43,222 nucleotides of DNA from Dehalococcoidia bacterium (GCA_022819585.1 JAJEGY010000024.1:1-43222), one strand, 5' to 3'; shown: positions 15,343 to 24,376, counted from the first letter of the stretch. A program made the numbers and translations. Notes: generated by a model not told the origin, from the sequence alone.

Positions 15343-15527
15343 GGTGATTCCTTCGGGTTTGGTCTACAGGCTGGTGGCTCGTCGGGACGACATGGCCGCG
15401 AATCCCCATGAGTTTACGTTACGAACATTGGAAAATCGGTTGTCTATACTTGCGTTGTCAGGAAATATCCTTCGACGCGCCGCGAAAATCCTGAAGATTC
15501 GAACCGACCAGACCCCATCAACGCACC

Positions 15528-16208
15528 ATGCCCAACATCGAATATGGCGACTACGTAAAATTCTCGTTCTTCAAGGCGCGAGCGTCTTGGGGGTTGTTAG
15601 AGCCGAATAGAAAATCGCAGTTGCGTGAAGAGTTGGTGTCGACGGTAGAAGCGGCTGCGGCAGAGACGGGTTCTCCTGTTTCGAGTTTCAGCGCGGTAGG
15701 GACGCGTGCGGATGTTGATTTGCTGCTGTTTCAAAGCGCCCCTAGTGTCGAGACATTCCACTCTACGGCGGCGGCGCTAAATCGCAGTGAAGCGATGGCG
15801 CATTTTGATCAGCCGCATTCGTATCTATCGCTTCGTCGGCAGACCAGATATAAGCATGGGGGCGGCAATCCGGACGTTGTGAGGAAAGACAAGCGATATT
15901 TCATCGTTTATCCGATGACGAAGACGCGGCCTTGGTACGGGTTGTCGATGGAAGAGCGCCAAGGGATGATGAACGATCACTTCCGGATCGGGCACGAGTA
16001 TCCGGGAGTAACGATTAACACGACGTATTCGTTCGGAATTGATGATCCTGAGTTCGTGGTTGCGTTTGAGACTGACGATCCTTCAGAGTTCGTGTCGTTG
16101 GTGATGGATCTGCGCGAAGTTCCGGGGGCACAGTACACTGCGTCGGAAACGCCGATATTCACGACGATTCGGATGCCGTTGACGGAGGCGTTGCAGGCGA
16201 TAGGTTGA
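15528..16208 (+). CDS. Chlorite dismutase / HemQ-like heme protein
   Basis: Chlorite-dismutase superfamily protein, 226 aa, the usual length. The N-terminal ferredoxin-like half (YVKFSFFKARASWGLL ... DLLLFQSAPSVETF) and the C-terminal half with RYFIVYPMTKTRPWYGLSM, then EERQGMMNDHFRIGHEYPG, match the HemQ group. HemQ (coproheme decarboxylase) carries out the last step of heme b synthesis in many Gram-positive-type bacteria. H151 in MMNDHFRIG is the likely proximal heme ligand by position. There is no Arg-containing chlorite-degrading motif I can verify, so coproheme decarboxylase is more likely than chlorite detoxification. No other coproporphyrin-pathway gene is nearby, so the role stays inferential. 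Confidence 0.85.
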   Translation: MPNIEYGDYVKFSFFKARASWGLLEPNRKSQLREELVSTVEAAAAETGSPVSSFSAVGTRADVDLLLFQSAPSVETFHSTAAALNRSEAMAHFDQPHSYLSLRRQTRYKHGGGNPDVVRKDKRYFIVYPMTKTRPWYGLSMEERQGMMNDHFRIGHEYPGVTINTTYSFGIDDPEFVVAFETDDPSEFVSLVMDLREVPGAQYTASETPIFTTIRMPLTEALQAIG

Positions 16209-16214
16209 TTTCAG

Positions 16215-16243
16215 TCGCGCCGATGCGATGAGGTTCGGCGCGA
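16215..16243. terminator. Convergent hairpin between HemQ-like and ferredoxin genes
   Basis: A perfect 9-bp stem, TCGCGCCGA (16215-16223) and TCGGCGCGA (16235-16243), with an 11-base loop. It starts 7 bases after the HemQ-like stop and lies about 37 bases beyond the ferredoxin stop on the other strand. Placed to serve both transcripts, but with no T tract on either side. Confidence 0.5.
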
Positions 16244-16280
16244 TAGAGATCGAGGTCCGAGGGAAACGAATTCCGACCGG

Positions 16281-16547
16281 TTAGGTGTTGACGCCGGGTT
16301 CGGAACTATCGTAGTCGTAGTCGTAGTTGAGGGCGATGTATTCGAACTCGTCCTCTGGAACCTGGTCTTCGGGGAAAATGGCGTTTTCGGGGCAGACTGG
16401 CTCGCAAGCGGCGCAGTCGATGCACTCGTCGGGGTTGATGTACAGCATCCGGTCGCCGGGTTTGGAGTAGATGCAGTCGACTGGACAAACGTCGACGCAT
16501 GATCCGTCCATAACGTCAACACAGGCTTTCGAGATTATGTAGGTCAC
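16281..16547 (-). CDS. Seven-iron ferredoxin ([3Fe-4S][4Fe-4S])
   Basis: Small soluble ferredoxin, 88 aa, of the Azotobacter FdI / FdxA type. Cys spacing is C9-x7-C17-x3-C21-PVD-C25, then CIDCAACEPVCP. By family rules C9, C17 and the last Cys bind the [3Fe-4S] cluster, and C21 with the CxxCxxC triplet binds the [4Fe-4S]. The position corresponding to the extra FdI Cys11 is not Cys, which supports the seven-iron rather than eight-iron form. An acidic tail (YDYDYDSSEPG) replaces the long FdI C-terminus. The start is GTG (16547), with GGGAG about ten bases upstream. It is a possible electron donor for the siroheme reductase at 12.7-14.5 kb. Confidence 0.92.
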   Translation of the reverse strand: MTYIISKACVDVMDGSCVDVCPVDCIYSKPGDRMLYINPDECIDCAACEPVCPENAIFPEDQVPEDEFEYIALNYDYDYDSSEPGVNT

Positions 16548-16632
16548 CTTTTGAGTGCTCCCGTTGCTGGCAAAACGGCGAGTCTGGTTAGTATCCCGCC
16601 GAGGTTAGGTGCTGTTGCTATTCGGGTAGATT

Positions 16633-16989
16633 CTACCCTCCACATCCACAACCGCCACCACCGCATGCGCAACCACCGGCGAAGTTGGGGTTGGAGATCA
16701 CGAAGCCAGATCTTTGGAAGCCTTCGACGTAATCGATGCTTGATCCGGCGATGAGGGGAATGCTCTGTTCGTCTACGAGGGCCTTGACCATTCCGTCCTC
16801 AAGCGAGGTGTCATCGGTGCCTGGTTCGTCTTCGAGTCCGAAGGCGTATTCGACGCCACCTTGGGGGGTGGCTGATGCCGAGATTCGGAGATATGAATCG
16901 GATGCTTCCTGTTCAGCCATCACTTCGACTAATTTGTCCAAAGCGGCGGGGGTGAACGAGACTATCGCGGCATCTTGCTCGTTAATCAT
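16633..16989 (-). CDS. A-type iron-sulfur carrier (HesB/IscA/ErpA family), unusual Cys pattern
   Basis: HesB/IscA-family Fe-S carrier, 118 aa from the ATG at 16989, which has GGAGA eight bases upstream. The fold is recognisable: FTPAALDKLVEVM, then YLRISASATPQGG, the region VDEQSIPLIAGSSIDYV, and the end GFVISNPNFAGG. Two oddities stand out. The first conserved Cys of A-type carriers (in the GGCSG motif) is absent, replaced by TPQGGVEY. The usual C-terminal CxC is expanded to CACGGGGCGCGG, giving four Cys at 107, 109, 114 and 116. It may therefore bind a cluster only through its tail, or bind a different metal. It lies upstream of the ferredoxin gene on the same strand. Confidence 0.85.
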   Translation of the reverse strand: MINEQDAAIVSFTPAALDKLVEVMAEQEASDSYLRISASATPQGGVEYAFGLEDEPGTDDTSLEDGMVKALVDEQSIPLIAGSSIDYVEGFQRSGFVISNPNFAGGCACGGGGCGCGG

Positions 16990-17384
16990 TTTTTCCAATC
17001 TCCATGCGTTGGTTCGTGCGTAGGATTGCTGGCGATTGATATCTCTCGCGGCAACCGCAGTTGGTGCGAATGCTGTGGGATTATGAATCTGTGCACCTCG
17101 CGTTTAGAATTGTAATGCAATCGTTACGAAGGTAGCGTATTTCCCCTGCACTGAGATGTGGTTCTGCTTGGCGGTTTGGGCGATTCGCACGCAGGGTGGA
17201 TTTTTACGGTATCGCGCTATAGAATTGGGATTTGTGGTGTGTTCTCGTAGCCGAATGGTGGTATCGTTTCGAGTTTCGTCATATGAAGACGGAAAAGCGA
17301 TTCCCGGCATTCGATGTGTGGACGAAGCCTCCCAAACTAAACGATTGGGAAATATGTATTGACTAGAAGAGGAGCATCTGCTGA
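16990..17384. other. Divergent intergenic region, no gene
   Basis: About 395 bases between the minus-strand Fe-S carrier and the plus-strand Lrp regulator. No open frame with a ribosome site, no tRNA and no strong palindrome. It must hold both promoters. A CATAAT on the minus strand near 17082-17087 and a TATAGAAT on the plus strand near 17218 are possible -10 elements, but neither has a convincing -35. Confidence 0.5.
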
Positions 17385-17831
17385 ATGGACGCAATCGATC
17401 GTCAAATAATCGCTGCATTGAATGAAGATGGCCGGTTGGCCAATTCGAAGATCGCAAAAAAGGTGAAGGTCAGCGAAGGGACAGTGCGGCGAAGATTAAA
17501 GAAACTCACGAACGACGAGACGATCAACATTGTGATGATCCAAGATCCGCAGAAGGCGGGTTATCAGTCAGAGGTTCTGATCGGGATGCAAGTCGAGCCC
17601 GACATGTTGGAAGAGGTTGCGGCGAGGATGGCGGAGTTCGAGTACACGACATTGGTAAGTATCACCACCGGCACGTACGACGTTTTCGCGTGGGCGACGT
17701 TGCCCAACGCCGAGAAACTTGGCGAATTCATCCGAGACCATGTTGGGAAGACGCCGGGCGTGCAGAGGACAGAGACGTTCGTGTCTCTGGGTGTGAGGAA
17801 GCGGAGCTACAGCCTCCCGGTTGTGAGCTGA
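17385..17831 (+). CDS. Lrp/AsnC family transcriptional regulator
   Basis: Feast/famine-type regulator, 148 aa, the normal family length. It has an N-terminal winged helix-turn-helix (MDAIDRQIIAALNEDGR ... SEGTVRRRLKKL, residues 1-50) and a C-terminal RAM/AsnC ligand domain (about 65-140), with VSITTGTYDVFAWATL matching the conserved G(x)yD segment that forms the effector pocket between dimers. GAGGAG lies about nine bases before the ATG. Effector and targets are unknown. BioY, AspRS and the Fe-S genes around it are candidates only by position. Confidence 0.9.
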   Translation: MDAIDRQIIAALNEDGRLANSKIAKKVKVSEGTVRRRLKKLTNDETINIVMIQDPQKAGYQSEVLIGMQVEPDMLEEVAARMAEFEYTTLVSITTGTYDVFAWATLPNAEKLGEFIRDHVGKTPGVQRTETFVSLGVRKRSYSLPVVS

Positions 17832-17876
17832 TCTCGTTCCGCCCCGACTAGATCGGGAAGTTAGATAATAGACGGA

Positions 17877-18539
17877 ATGGACACTCCGTCAATCGCACGA
17901 CCTACTGACGCTAAGCGGTCGTTTCCTGTCGCCATCGGACCTTCGCTGTTCGATTGGGTTTTCCCAGAAACGAAGGTTATGCATCGCATAGCCGCCGTTG
18001 TTGCTCTGGTTGCGCTGATAGTGGTGTGCAGCAAGATCCGGTTTTATCTTCCTGGTAACCCAACGCCCTTAACGTTGCAGACGTTTGCGATATTGACAGC
18101 TGCTGGTGTGATGGGATTTCGTTGGGGCTTGGTGACCGTCGTAGGTTATCTGCTGATCGGGATGTTGGGATTCTTGGCGTTTGCAAATCAGCCTTGGGGA
18201 TTCACGACCCCGGCCGAAGCTTGGGTGTACGTGACTGGTGTGACTGGTGGTTACCTCATCGGGTTTCTGCTTGCGGCGGGGATTGCTGGTGCGCTCAGTC
18301 AGTACGGTTTTGATCGGGCGAACTCGCTTTGGGCGAACGTTTTGGCGGGGATCGCGGTGTATTTGCCGGCGTTGGTATGGTTGGCGCTGGGGGATTTTGG
18401 ATGGCCTGCCGAGGGCAAGTTGCTGATGGATGGGATGTACATCTACTTACCCGGTGACTTCTTGAAAGTGGTCGGGGCTTCTATGCTGTTGACGGGAATC
18501 TGGCGATTTGCTGACAATAGACGGTCTGGTCGGGAATAG
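17877..18539 (+). CDS. bioY: Biotin transporter substrate-binding component BioY
   Basis: BioY, the S component of an ECF-type biotin importer, 220 aa and about six transmembrane helices. After a longer-than-usual soluble N-terminus (1-35), the family motif NPTPLTLQTFAILTAAGVMG is present (biotin-binding region). It is followed by GYLLIGMLGFLAFANQPWG and TGGYLIGFLLAA, both characteristic. The C-terminus FLKVVGASMLLTGIWR contains the usual Lys of BioY. No bioM/bioN energising genes are adjacent, so it either works alone or shares an ECF module elsewhere. It follows the Lrp gene by 45 bases, which include a small CCCGA/TCGGG hairpin (17843-17857). Confidence 0.92.
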   Translation: MDTPSIARPTDAKRSFPVAIGPSLFDWVFPETKVMHRIAAVVALVALIVVCSKIRFYLPGNPTPLTLQTFAILTAAGVMGFRWGLVTVVGYLLIGMLGFLAFANQPWGFTTPAEAWVYVTGVTGGYLIGFLLAAGIAGALSQYGFDRANSLWANVLAGIAVYLPALVWLALGDFGWPAEGKLLMDGMYIYLPGDFLKVVGASMLLTGIWRFADNRRSGRE

Positions 18540-18683
18540 AGAGACGCTCGATCTCGATGTTCCTGTCCGGACGAAGTCTGCAACAGTTGCGACAGCATCG
18601 AAGATTCACCGGGCGGTCAATCCTAACTCGCTTCTTCAGGCCGTCGCGCACGACGAATACATGACAACACCGTAGGAAATCAC

Positions 18684-20480
18684 ATGTACAAAGACACAGA
18701 TTGCGGCGCGCCGAGGGCATCTGACATCGGCAAGGAGATCATGGTTGCGGGATGGGTCCATCGGCGACGGGACCATGGGAATTTGATCTTCGTAGATCTG
18801 CGCGATCGGACAGGGTTGTTGCAGGTTGTTTTTAACCCTGAAGTGGCACCTGAAGCACATAGCTTGGCAGAAGGTATGCGGAGCGAATGGGTGATACAGG
18901 CCACCGGCAAGATTCGGGCAAGGCTACCGGGTGCAGCGAACCCGAACTTGGACACTGGCGAAGTTGAGTTGATCGTCAGCGATTCTCAGGTGCTTAACCG
19001 CTCCTTGACGCCGCCTTTCGAGGTGGAAGACGATACTGATGCGGATGAATCGACGCGGATGGCGAACCGATTCATCGATATTCGTCGTCCTGAGATGTTG
19101 AGTCGATTGCAGCTTCGACATCGAGTGACGCATCTGATCTGGGATCATCTTACGGATAACGGATTTACGCAGGTTGAGACGCCGATCTTGATCAAGTCGA
19201 CGCCTGAAGGGGCACGAGATTACGTTGTCCCGTCCAGAGTGCGACCGGGTGCGTTTTACGCTTTGCCGCAATCGCCGCAGCAGATGAAGCAAATGTTGAT
19301 GGTCTGTGGCGTTGAGCGTTATTTTCAGATCGCGCGATGTTTCCGCGACGAGGACCTGCGTGCCGACCGTCAACCTGAGCATACGCAACTTGATCTCGAG
19401 ATGAGTTTCGTGCACCAAGGAGATGTGATGGGTTTGGTGGAGGGTCTCTATGCGAGGATCGTCAGTGAAACTCGCCCGGACGCCAAGTTGGGGACTCCGT
19501 TCACCAAGCTGTCATACGATGAGGCGATCGAACGTTACGGGTCGGACAAACCTGACACACGGTTCGGACTTGAGATGTGCACAATCACTGAGATTGCCGC
19601 TAAGTCGGAGGCGCGGGTCTTCCAGGCTGTGGCAGGATCTGGCGGTACTATCCGGGCGTTTTCAGCACCGGGATGTGCCGATTACACGCGTCGTCAAACG
19701 GACCAGCTGATTGACGTGGCTCGTGCGGCTGGAGCACAGGGTTTGGTCTACATCGCTATTGACAAATCGGCGGCGGCGATTGACGAGATCGAGGATGGGC
19801 ACATTCGCTCGCCGTTGAAGAACTACATGTCGGTGGAGATTGTCAAAGAGATCGCCACGGCCGCGGATGCTTCGCCGGGAGATTTGGTTTTGATCGTGGC
19901 TGGGACGCAGGCGATAGCGAACAATGCGCTGTCTGCCTTGCGGACTGAGATGGCTGAGCGATTGGAGTTGATCGATCCGGATGAGTTCAAATTTGCCTGG
20001 GTGTATGACTTCCCGCTATTCGAATGGGATGAAGAGTCCCAATCGTGGGCTCCGGCGCACCACGTCTTTTCAGCGCCCAAGCAGGAACACATCCAATACA
20101 TCGAGAGCGATCCAGGGAGGGTATATGCTGACCTGTTCGACTTGACGTGCAACGGCGTGGAGCTGGGGAGCGGGAGCATCCGAATCCACGACCCAGAAGT
20201 GCAGATGAAGGTCTTCAATGTGATCGGTTATCCGGACCATGAGATCGAGGATAGATTCGGCCATCTGCTGAAGGCGTTTCGGTACGGTGCACCGCCGCAT
20301 GGTGGGATGGGGCTTGGCTTAGACAGGATCACTGCGATGCTCGCTGGGCAGTCGAACATCAGGGAAGTTATTGCGTTTCCCAAGACGCAGTCGGCATGGG
20401 ACCCGCTGTTCGATGCGCCATCAGCCATTGCTGATGATCAGTTAGATGAGTTGCATATCGCGGTCAACGTCGAAGACTGA
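18684..20480 (+). CDS. aspS: Aspartyl-tRNA synthetase (probably non-discriminating)
   Basis: Bacterial-type class II AspRS, 598 aa. It has an N-terminal OB anticodon domain (VAGWVHRRRDHGNLIFVDLRD, 1-105), motif 1 near 130-165, motif 2 (RYFQIARCFRDEDLRADRQ), an inserted GAD domain (about 285-415) and motif 3 (GMGLGLDRITAML). It charges tRNA-Asp with aspartate. Residue 31 is His in RRRDHG, where discriminating bacterial enzymes such as E. coli have Leu. His here is a feature of non-discriminating enzymes such as that of Pseudomonas aeruginosa, which also aspartylate tRNA-Asn for GatCAB amidation. That reading is inference. AGGAA precedes the ATG by seven bases. Confidence 0.95.
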   Translation: MYKDTDCGAPRASDIGKEIMVAGWVHRRRDHGNLIFVDLRDRTGLLQVVFNPEVAPEAHSLAEGMRSEWVIQATGKIRARLPGAANPNLDTGEVELIVSDSQVLNRSLTPPFEVEDDTDADESTRMANRFIDIRRPEMLSRLQLRHRVTHLIWDHLTDNGFTQVETPILIKSTPEGARDYVVPSRVRPGAFYALPQSPQQMKQMLMVCGVERYFQIARCFRDEDLRADRQPEHTQLDLEMSFVHQGDVMGLVEGLYARIVSETRPDAKLGTPFTKLSYDEAIERYGSDKPDTRFGLEMCTITEIAAKSEARVFQAVAGSGGTIRAFSAPGCADYTRRQTDQLIDVARAAGAQGLVYIAIDKSAAAIDEIEDGHIRSPLKNYMSVEIVKEIATAADASPGDLVLIVAGTQAIANNALSALRTEMAERLELIDPDEFKFAWVYDFPLFEWDEESQSWAPAHHVFSAPKQEHIQYIESDPGRVYADLFDLTCNGVELGSGSIRIHDPEVQMKVFNVIGYPDHEIEDRFGHLLKAFRYGAPPHGGMGLGLDRITAMLAGQSNIREVIAFPKTQSAWDPLFDAPSAIADDQLDELHIAVNVED

Positions 20481-20509
20481 TCAATGCGCTGATTCGATGC
20501 TTGAAATGT

Positions 20510-20533
20510 CCGCCCGAATCGTCCTTTCGGCGG
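20510..20533 (+). terminator. Hairpin downstream of aspS
   Basis: CCGC-C-CGAA (20510-20518) pairs with TTCG-GCGG (20526-20533), an 8-bp stem with one bulged C and a 7-base loop, 30 bases after the aspS stop. No following T run, so termination is only suggested. Confidence 0.35.
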
Positions 20534-20655
20534 GGTGAAGCGGGCGATAGGTTAAAATTGAAAGTGTCGCAGTGCCTTGAATCAGCGCAAAAACGACCGT
20601 TGCGCGCGTCCCATGACTAGTCGCAACCTGCAACAGCGACACGAAAGAGTTGGGA

Positions 20656-21975
20656 TTGAACGTTTCACAAGAATCCTCGGATAATGGCGAGATAGTGCTC
20701 CGTTTGGAGGTGGATTCGGAACGTGTCGGCCGGCACATGAATGCGGCAGTAAGGCGCGTTAGCCAACGTGTCAATATCCCCGGATTTCGAAAGGGCAAGG
20801 CTCCTAGGGCTATATTGCAGAATTTCGTTGGCAAAGAGTATCTAGTTGAAGAGGCGATGGAGTCTCTGGTACCGGAGGCAGTCGGTGAGGCTGTAAGAGA
20901 ACAGGAATTAGCTCCTTTCGCACCGCCAAGGGTTGATAACGTTGAGCAGACGGAACCTACTGTGACCATCGTTGCGACGGTGCCGCTGCGACCAGAGGTG
21001 GTGTTGGGTGATTACCAATCGATTCGCTACGATGAGCAGCCGGAAGAGGTGACTGATGATGCAGTGGATGCGTTGTTGATGCAGTTGCGTAGGTCGCAGG
21101 CCTATTCGCTTACTGCGGAACGTGCGGCGGATGAGAACGACATCGTCACGTTAGATCTGAAGGTGACGGCTGATGATGAATTGGTTTGGGATTTCGAGGA
21201 TCGTCAGTTTCAACTGAATCTAGATCTTGAGACATACGGCGAGGTTTTCGTCGGGTTGCATCAGGGCATCATCGGGATGTCTGTTGGCGACGAGAAGGAG
21301 TTCTCGTTTGAGGTATCAGAAGACAACGAGTCGCCTCAATTCGCAGGTAGGACGGTACAAGTAAACGCTCATGTAAAGGACGTGCAAGAGGAGGTTCTGC
21401 CGGCGCTTGACGATGCTTTGGCGTCGTCGGTTGGGTTGCCGGAAGTGGAAACGGTCGAGCAGTTGACGACGCACATCCGCAGTCAGCTTGAGGAACGCGC
21501 TGAGCAGACTTTTGTCAACGGGATCCAGAATCGATTGATGACAGAGGTGGTTGAAGGCAGCGAATTTACGATTTCTCCGATCATCGTAGATCACGAAAGT
21601 CAGCACGTCCTGGAGCGGTACGTGCAGCAGCGGCGTTCAGTTGCGGCGCGGACCGGTCAACAGTTCAATGTTGAGGATTTGACGGAGGAGGATGTCAACG
21701 AGGCGAAAGAGATCGCGGAGCGAGAGATTAAGAATTCCTTGGTTGTTCAGAGCTTGGTCGAAGCTGAGAACCTGGAAGTCTCCGAGGATGATGTAACTAA
21801 AGAGATCGAACTTGCGAATGAGAACGCGACTTCTGAAGAACAGAAGCTAGAGGACAACGAAGAAACCCGAGAATCGGTGATCGGCTTCTTGAAGCGTCGA
21901 CGGACGATTGAGCGGGTTGTCAATATGGCTCGCGGGCAGTCTGAGGACGCTTCGGCCGCAATGGCGGCAGGATAA
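20656..21975 (+). CDS. tig: Trigger factor
   Basis: Ribosome-associated chaperone and peptidyl-prolyl isomerase, 439 aa. The N-terminal ribosome-binding domain begins NVSQESSDNGEIVLRLEV and includes the signature loop PGFRKGKAP that docks on L23. An FKBP-like PPIase domain covers about 153-240 (VTLDLKV ... VNAHVKDVQEEVLP), and the C-terminal helical cradle follows with an acidic end. The start is a TTG at 20656, chosen because trigger factors begin directly with this (M)NV strand and AAAGAG lies about seven bases before it. A TTG two codons upstream would leave no room for a ribosome site. It opens the conserved tig-clpP-clpX cluster. Confidence 0.93.
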   Translation: MNVSQESSDNGEIVLRLEVDSERVGRHMNAAVRRVSQRVNIPGFRKGKAPRAILQNFVGKEYLVEEAMESLVPEAVGEAVREQELAPFAPPRVDNVEQTEPTVTIVATVPLRPEVVLGDYQSIRYDEQPEEVTDDAVDALLMQLRRSQAYSLTAERAADENDIVTLDLKVTADDELVWDFEDRQFQLNLDLETYGEVFVGLHQGIIGMSVGDEKEFSFEVSEDNESPQFAGRTVQVNAHVKDVQEEVLPALDDALASSVGLPEVETVEQLTTHIRSQLEERAEQTFVNGIQNRLMTEVVEGSEFTISPIIVDHESQHVLERYVQQRRSVAARTGQQFNVEDLTEEDVNEAKEIAEREIKNSLVVQSLVEAENLEVSEDDVTKEIELANENATSEEQKLEDNEETRESVIGFLKRRRTIERVVNMARGQSEDASAAMAAG

Positions 21976-22032
21976 TCGACTCCGCAGCCCAGTCTTCCAC
22001 TAAACCCCGAACCAACACCAATACGGAGAACA

Positions 22033-22683
22033 ATGCAGATGGCACAACTTGAGACACCGCAAAGCCTGATCCCGATGGTGATTGAGACCGGGGCACGAGG
22101 CGAACGTGCATACGATATCTATTCGTTGCTGTTGAAGGAACGGATTGTCTTTTTGGGGACTCCGATCACTTCTCAGGTAGCGAACACGATCGTCGCCCAA
22201 CTGCTGTATCTGGCGGCAGATGACCCCGAACGCGACATCAACATGTACATCAACTCTCCGGGCGGCTCGGTGTATGACGGGATGGCGATCTATGACACGA
22301 TGCAACTCGTGACTTGCGAAGTGTCAACGATTTCGGTCGGTTTGTGCGCCAGTTTCGGGACTGTGTTGCTGGCTGCGGGGGCGCATGGCAAGAGGTACGC
22401 CCTGCCCAACTCGACGATCATGATGCACCAGCCATGGAGCGGGATGCAGGGGCAGGCGGCAGATATCGAGATCCACGCCAGAGAGACTCTTCGCATCCAA
22501 GACAGGCTGCGTCAGATAATCGCGGACCATACGGGCCAGCCGTATGAGCAGGTGGCTCGGGACAGTGACCGTGACTTTTGGATGACGGCAGAGCAGGCCG
22601 TAGAGTATGGGTTGGTGGACCAGGTTCATGTGACCACTGAAAATCCAAGAGACGCTAGAATTCTACAAGCGGGGGCTGCGTAG
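22033..22683 (+). CDS. clpP: ATP-dependent Clp protease proteolytic subunit
   Basis: ClpP serine protease, 216 aa. The catalytic Ser is in [15 protein letters not shown], the His in [11 protein letters not shown] and the Asp in [18 protein letters not shown], a complete triad in normal order. The oligomerisation and handle segments ([29 protein letters not shown]) are intact. It forms the double-heptamer chamber fed by ClpX, encoded 61 bases downstream. The Cys before Ala-Ser (CAS rather than AAS) is a small deviation from the PROSITE serine signature. GGAGAA lies just before the ATG at 22033. Confidence 0.96.
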   Translation: MQMAQLETPQSLIPMVIETGARGERAYDIYSLLLKERIVFLGTPITSQVANTIVAQLLYLAADDPERDINMYINSPGGSVYDGMAIYDTMQLVTCEVSTISVGLCASFGTVLLAAGAHGKRYALPNSTIMMHQPWSGMQGQAADIEIHARETLRIQDRLRQIIADHTGQPYEQVARDSDRDFWMTAEQAVEYGLVDQVHVTTENPRDARILQAGAA

Positions 22684-22744
22684 CCTCATGGGGTGGCGGA
22701 CGTCGAAACAGAAGGATTAGGCCAATCGAAGACGGATCGAACGA

Positions 22745-24106
22745 ATGAACGGCAGCGGCGATAGAAACTCTATCCAGCGAGGACGGGTGCAGAAGAGGTG
22801 CTCGTTCTGCAAGAAGCAGCAGCAAGAGATTCGTATGCTGATTGCCGGTCCTAACGGTATTTTCATTTGTGACGAATGCGTTGAGCGTTGTCGAGGGATA
22901 ATCCGTCAAGCGACACAAGCGCCACGCTCCAACGCCCCCGAGACTAAGCCGACAAACGTCTATCCATCTAAGCCTGTTGATGTCTACGAACAGCTGCAGC
23001 AGTTCGTCATCGGCCAGGAGCAGGCAAAAAAGGTTCTCAGCGTAGGGGTTTACAACCATTACAAACGCCTTTTGGCAAGTCAACAGAACGGTGCTGACGA
23101 TGATGTGGAGCTTGAAAAGACCAACATAATGTTGGTTGGTCCGCCTGGTTGTGGCAAGACCTATCTCGCACAGGTCCTAGCCCAAATATTGAAGGTGCCG
23201 TTCGCCATTGTTGATGCGACCTCAATCACGGAGGCCGGATACGTTGGCGAGGACGTCGAGAATATCCTTCTTCGGCTCTTGCAGGCGGCTGGGGGTGATG
23301 TTGCGCGGGCGGAGCGAGGAATCATTTACATCGATGAGATCGACAAGATCGCTCGCAAGGACGTGAACCCGTCCATTACACGGGATGTTTCGGGTGAAGG
23401 GGTACAGCAGGCGTTGCTTAAGATTCTTGAAGGCAACGTTGTCAATGTGCCGCCGCATGGCGGACGTAAGCATCCCCACCAGGAGTTCATCCAGATCAAC
23501 ACTGAGAATATCCTGTTCATCTTGGGCGGGGCGTTCGATGGAATCGATCAGATCATACGCAAACGCGAGAGACGATCTAGGGAAGGAAGCGGCATCGGTT
23601 TCAGGACAAATGCAATCGTCGACGCATACGCTTCATTGCCACAGAGACATAACGGCGATGGTCGTGACCTTACAGACGTTATCCCGGAGGATCTGCGGAA
23701 CTACGGGTTCATACCAGAGTTCATAGGCAGGATACCGGTGGTCGTAGGGTTGTCGGATCTGACGCTTGATCAGATGGTCCAGGTGTTGGTTGAGCCCAAG
23801 AACTCGATCGTTTCTCAGTACGAGAAATTGCTGGGTCTCGACGATGTGAATCTCGAGTTCACGGAAGATGCACTGGCATCTATCGCAGAATATGCTCAGG
23901 CTCGAGGGATGGGCGCTCGTGGCCTGCGTGCAATCGTGGAAGATGTGTTGATGGACGCGATGTATGCGTTGCCATCTTTCCCAGACGCCTCGAAGTGCAT
24001 CGTTACGAAAGAGACCATCATTAATGGCGCGCAACCGACCATCATCGATGCCCAGGGCAATTCGATAGACACCGAAGACGTAACGACGGTGTCGCAAGCG
24101 GCGTAA
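22745..24106 (+). CDS. clpX: ATP-dependent Clp protease ATP-binding subunit ClpX
   Basis: AAA+ unfoldase, 453 aa. An N-terminal zinc-binding domain with C19/C22 and C42/C45 recruits substrates and adaptors. Walker A GPPGCGKT is at 132-139, pore loop GYVGED near 165-170 and Walker B IIYIDE near 193-198. An IGF loop at 284-286 (GSGIGFRTN) docks on ClpP. Sensor and arginine-finger regions ([26 protein letters not shown]) are conserved. It completes tig-clpP-clpX. Its TAATGA end overlaps a potential ATG of the next gene, so thiS may be translationally coupled. Confidence 0.97.
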   Translation: MNGSGDRNSIQRGRVQKRCSFCKKQQQEIRMLIAGPNGIFICDECVERCRGIIRQATQAPRSNAPETKPTNVYPSKPVDVYEQLQQFVIGQEQAKKVLSVGVYNHYKRLLASQQNGADDDVELEKTNIMLVGPPGCGKTYLAQVLAQILKVPFAIVDATSITEAGYVGEDVENILLRLLQAAGGDVARAERGIIYIDEIDKIARKDVNPSITRDVSGEGVQQALLKILEGNVVNVPPHGGRKHPHQEFIQINTENILFILGGAFDGIDQIIRKRERRSREGSGIGFRTNAIVDAYASLPQRHNGDGRDLTDVIPEDLRNYGFIPEFIGRIPVVVGLSDLTLDQMVQVLVEPKNSIVSQYEKLLGLDDVNLEFTEDALASIAEYAQARGMGARGLRAIVEDVLMDAMYALPSFPDASKCIVTKETIINGAQPTIIDAQGNSIDTEDVTTVSQAA

Positions 24107-24153
24107 TGAAGCGCGGGACGAAACCCGCGGATTCGCCATCGGCCGGTCATCCA

Positions 24154-24360
24154 ATGACGATCCAAGTAACAATCAATGGCCGCAGTCTCGAAATAGCCGA
24201 GACGATCACGATTGCGTCATATCTGGAAGAGAAGGGTTTATTGGGGCGTCGTTTGGCTGTGGCTCACAACGGTAGCGTTGTGACTAGCGATCGTTATGAC
24301 GAGGTGACGATTGACGATGGGGATACAATCGAGATCGTGCGTCCTGTGGGTGGCGGATAG
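24154..24360 (+). CDS. thiS: Sulfur carrier protein ThiS
   Basis: Ubiquitin-like sulfur carrier, 68 aa from the ATG at 24154. It starts MTIQVTINGRSLEI, has the beta-grasp pattern (ASYLEEKGLLGRRLAVAHNGSVV ... DGDTIEIVRPVGGG), and ends in the required Gly-Gly that is thiocarboxylated for thiazole formation in thiamine synthesis. An ATG at 24106 overlapping the clpX stop would add 16 residues with no family similarity, but would allow coupling. No other thi gene is in the window, and no TPP riboswitch is visible. It is the last gene before the convergent importer operon, with a strong hairpin 17 bases after its stop. Confidence 0.9.
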   Translation: MTIQVTINGRSLEIAETITIASYLEEKGLLGRRLAVAHNGSVVTSDRYDEVTIDDGDTIEIVRPVGGG

Positions 24361-24376
24361 CCCTGAATGAAATTCA

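Noticed and set aside
20481-20969. 162-codon minus-strand open frame at the start of tig
   Set aside because: It is antisense to the conserved trigger-factor N-terminus and has no supporting start region.
24106-24153. Longer thiS start overlapping the clpX stop
   Set aside because: The 16 added residues do not resemble any ThiS N-terminus; kept as a possible coupling signal only.
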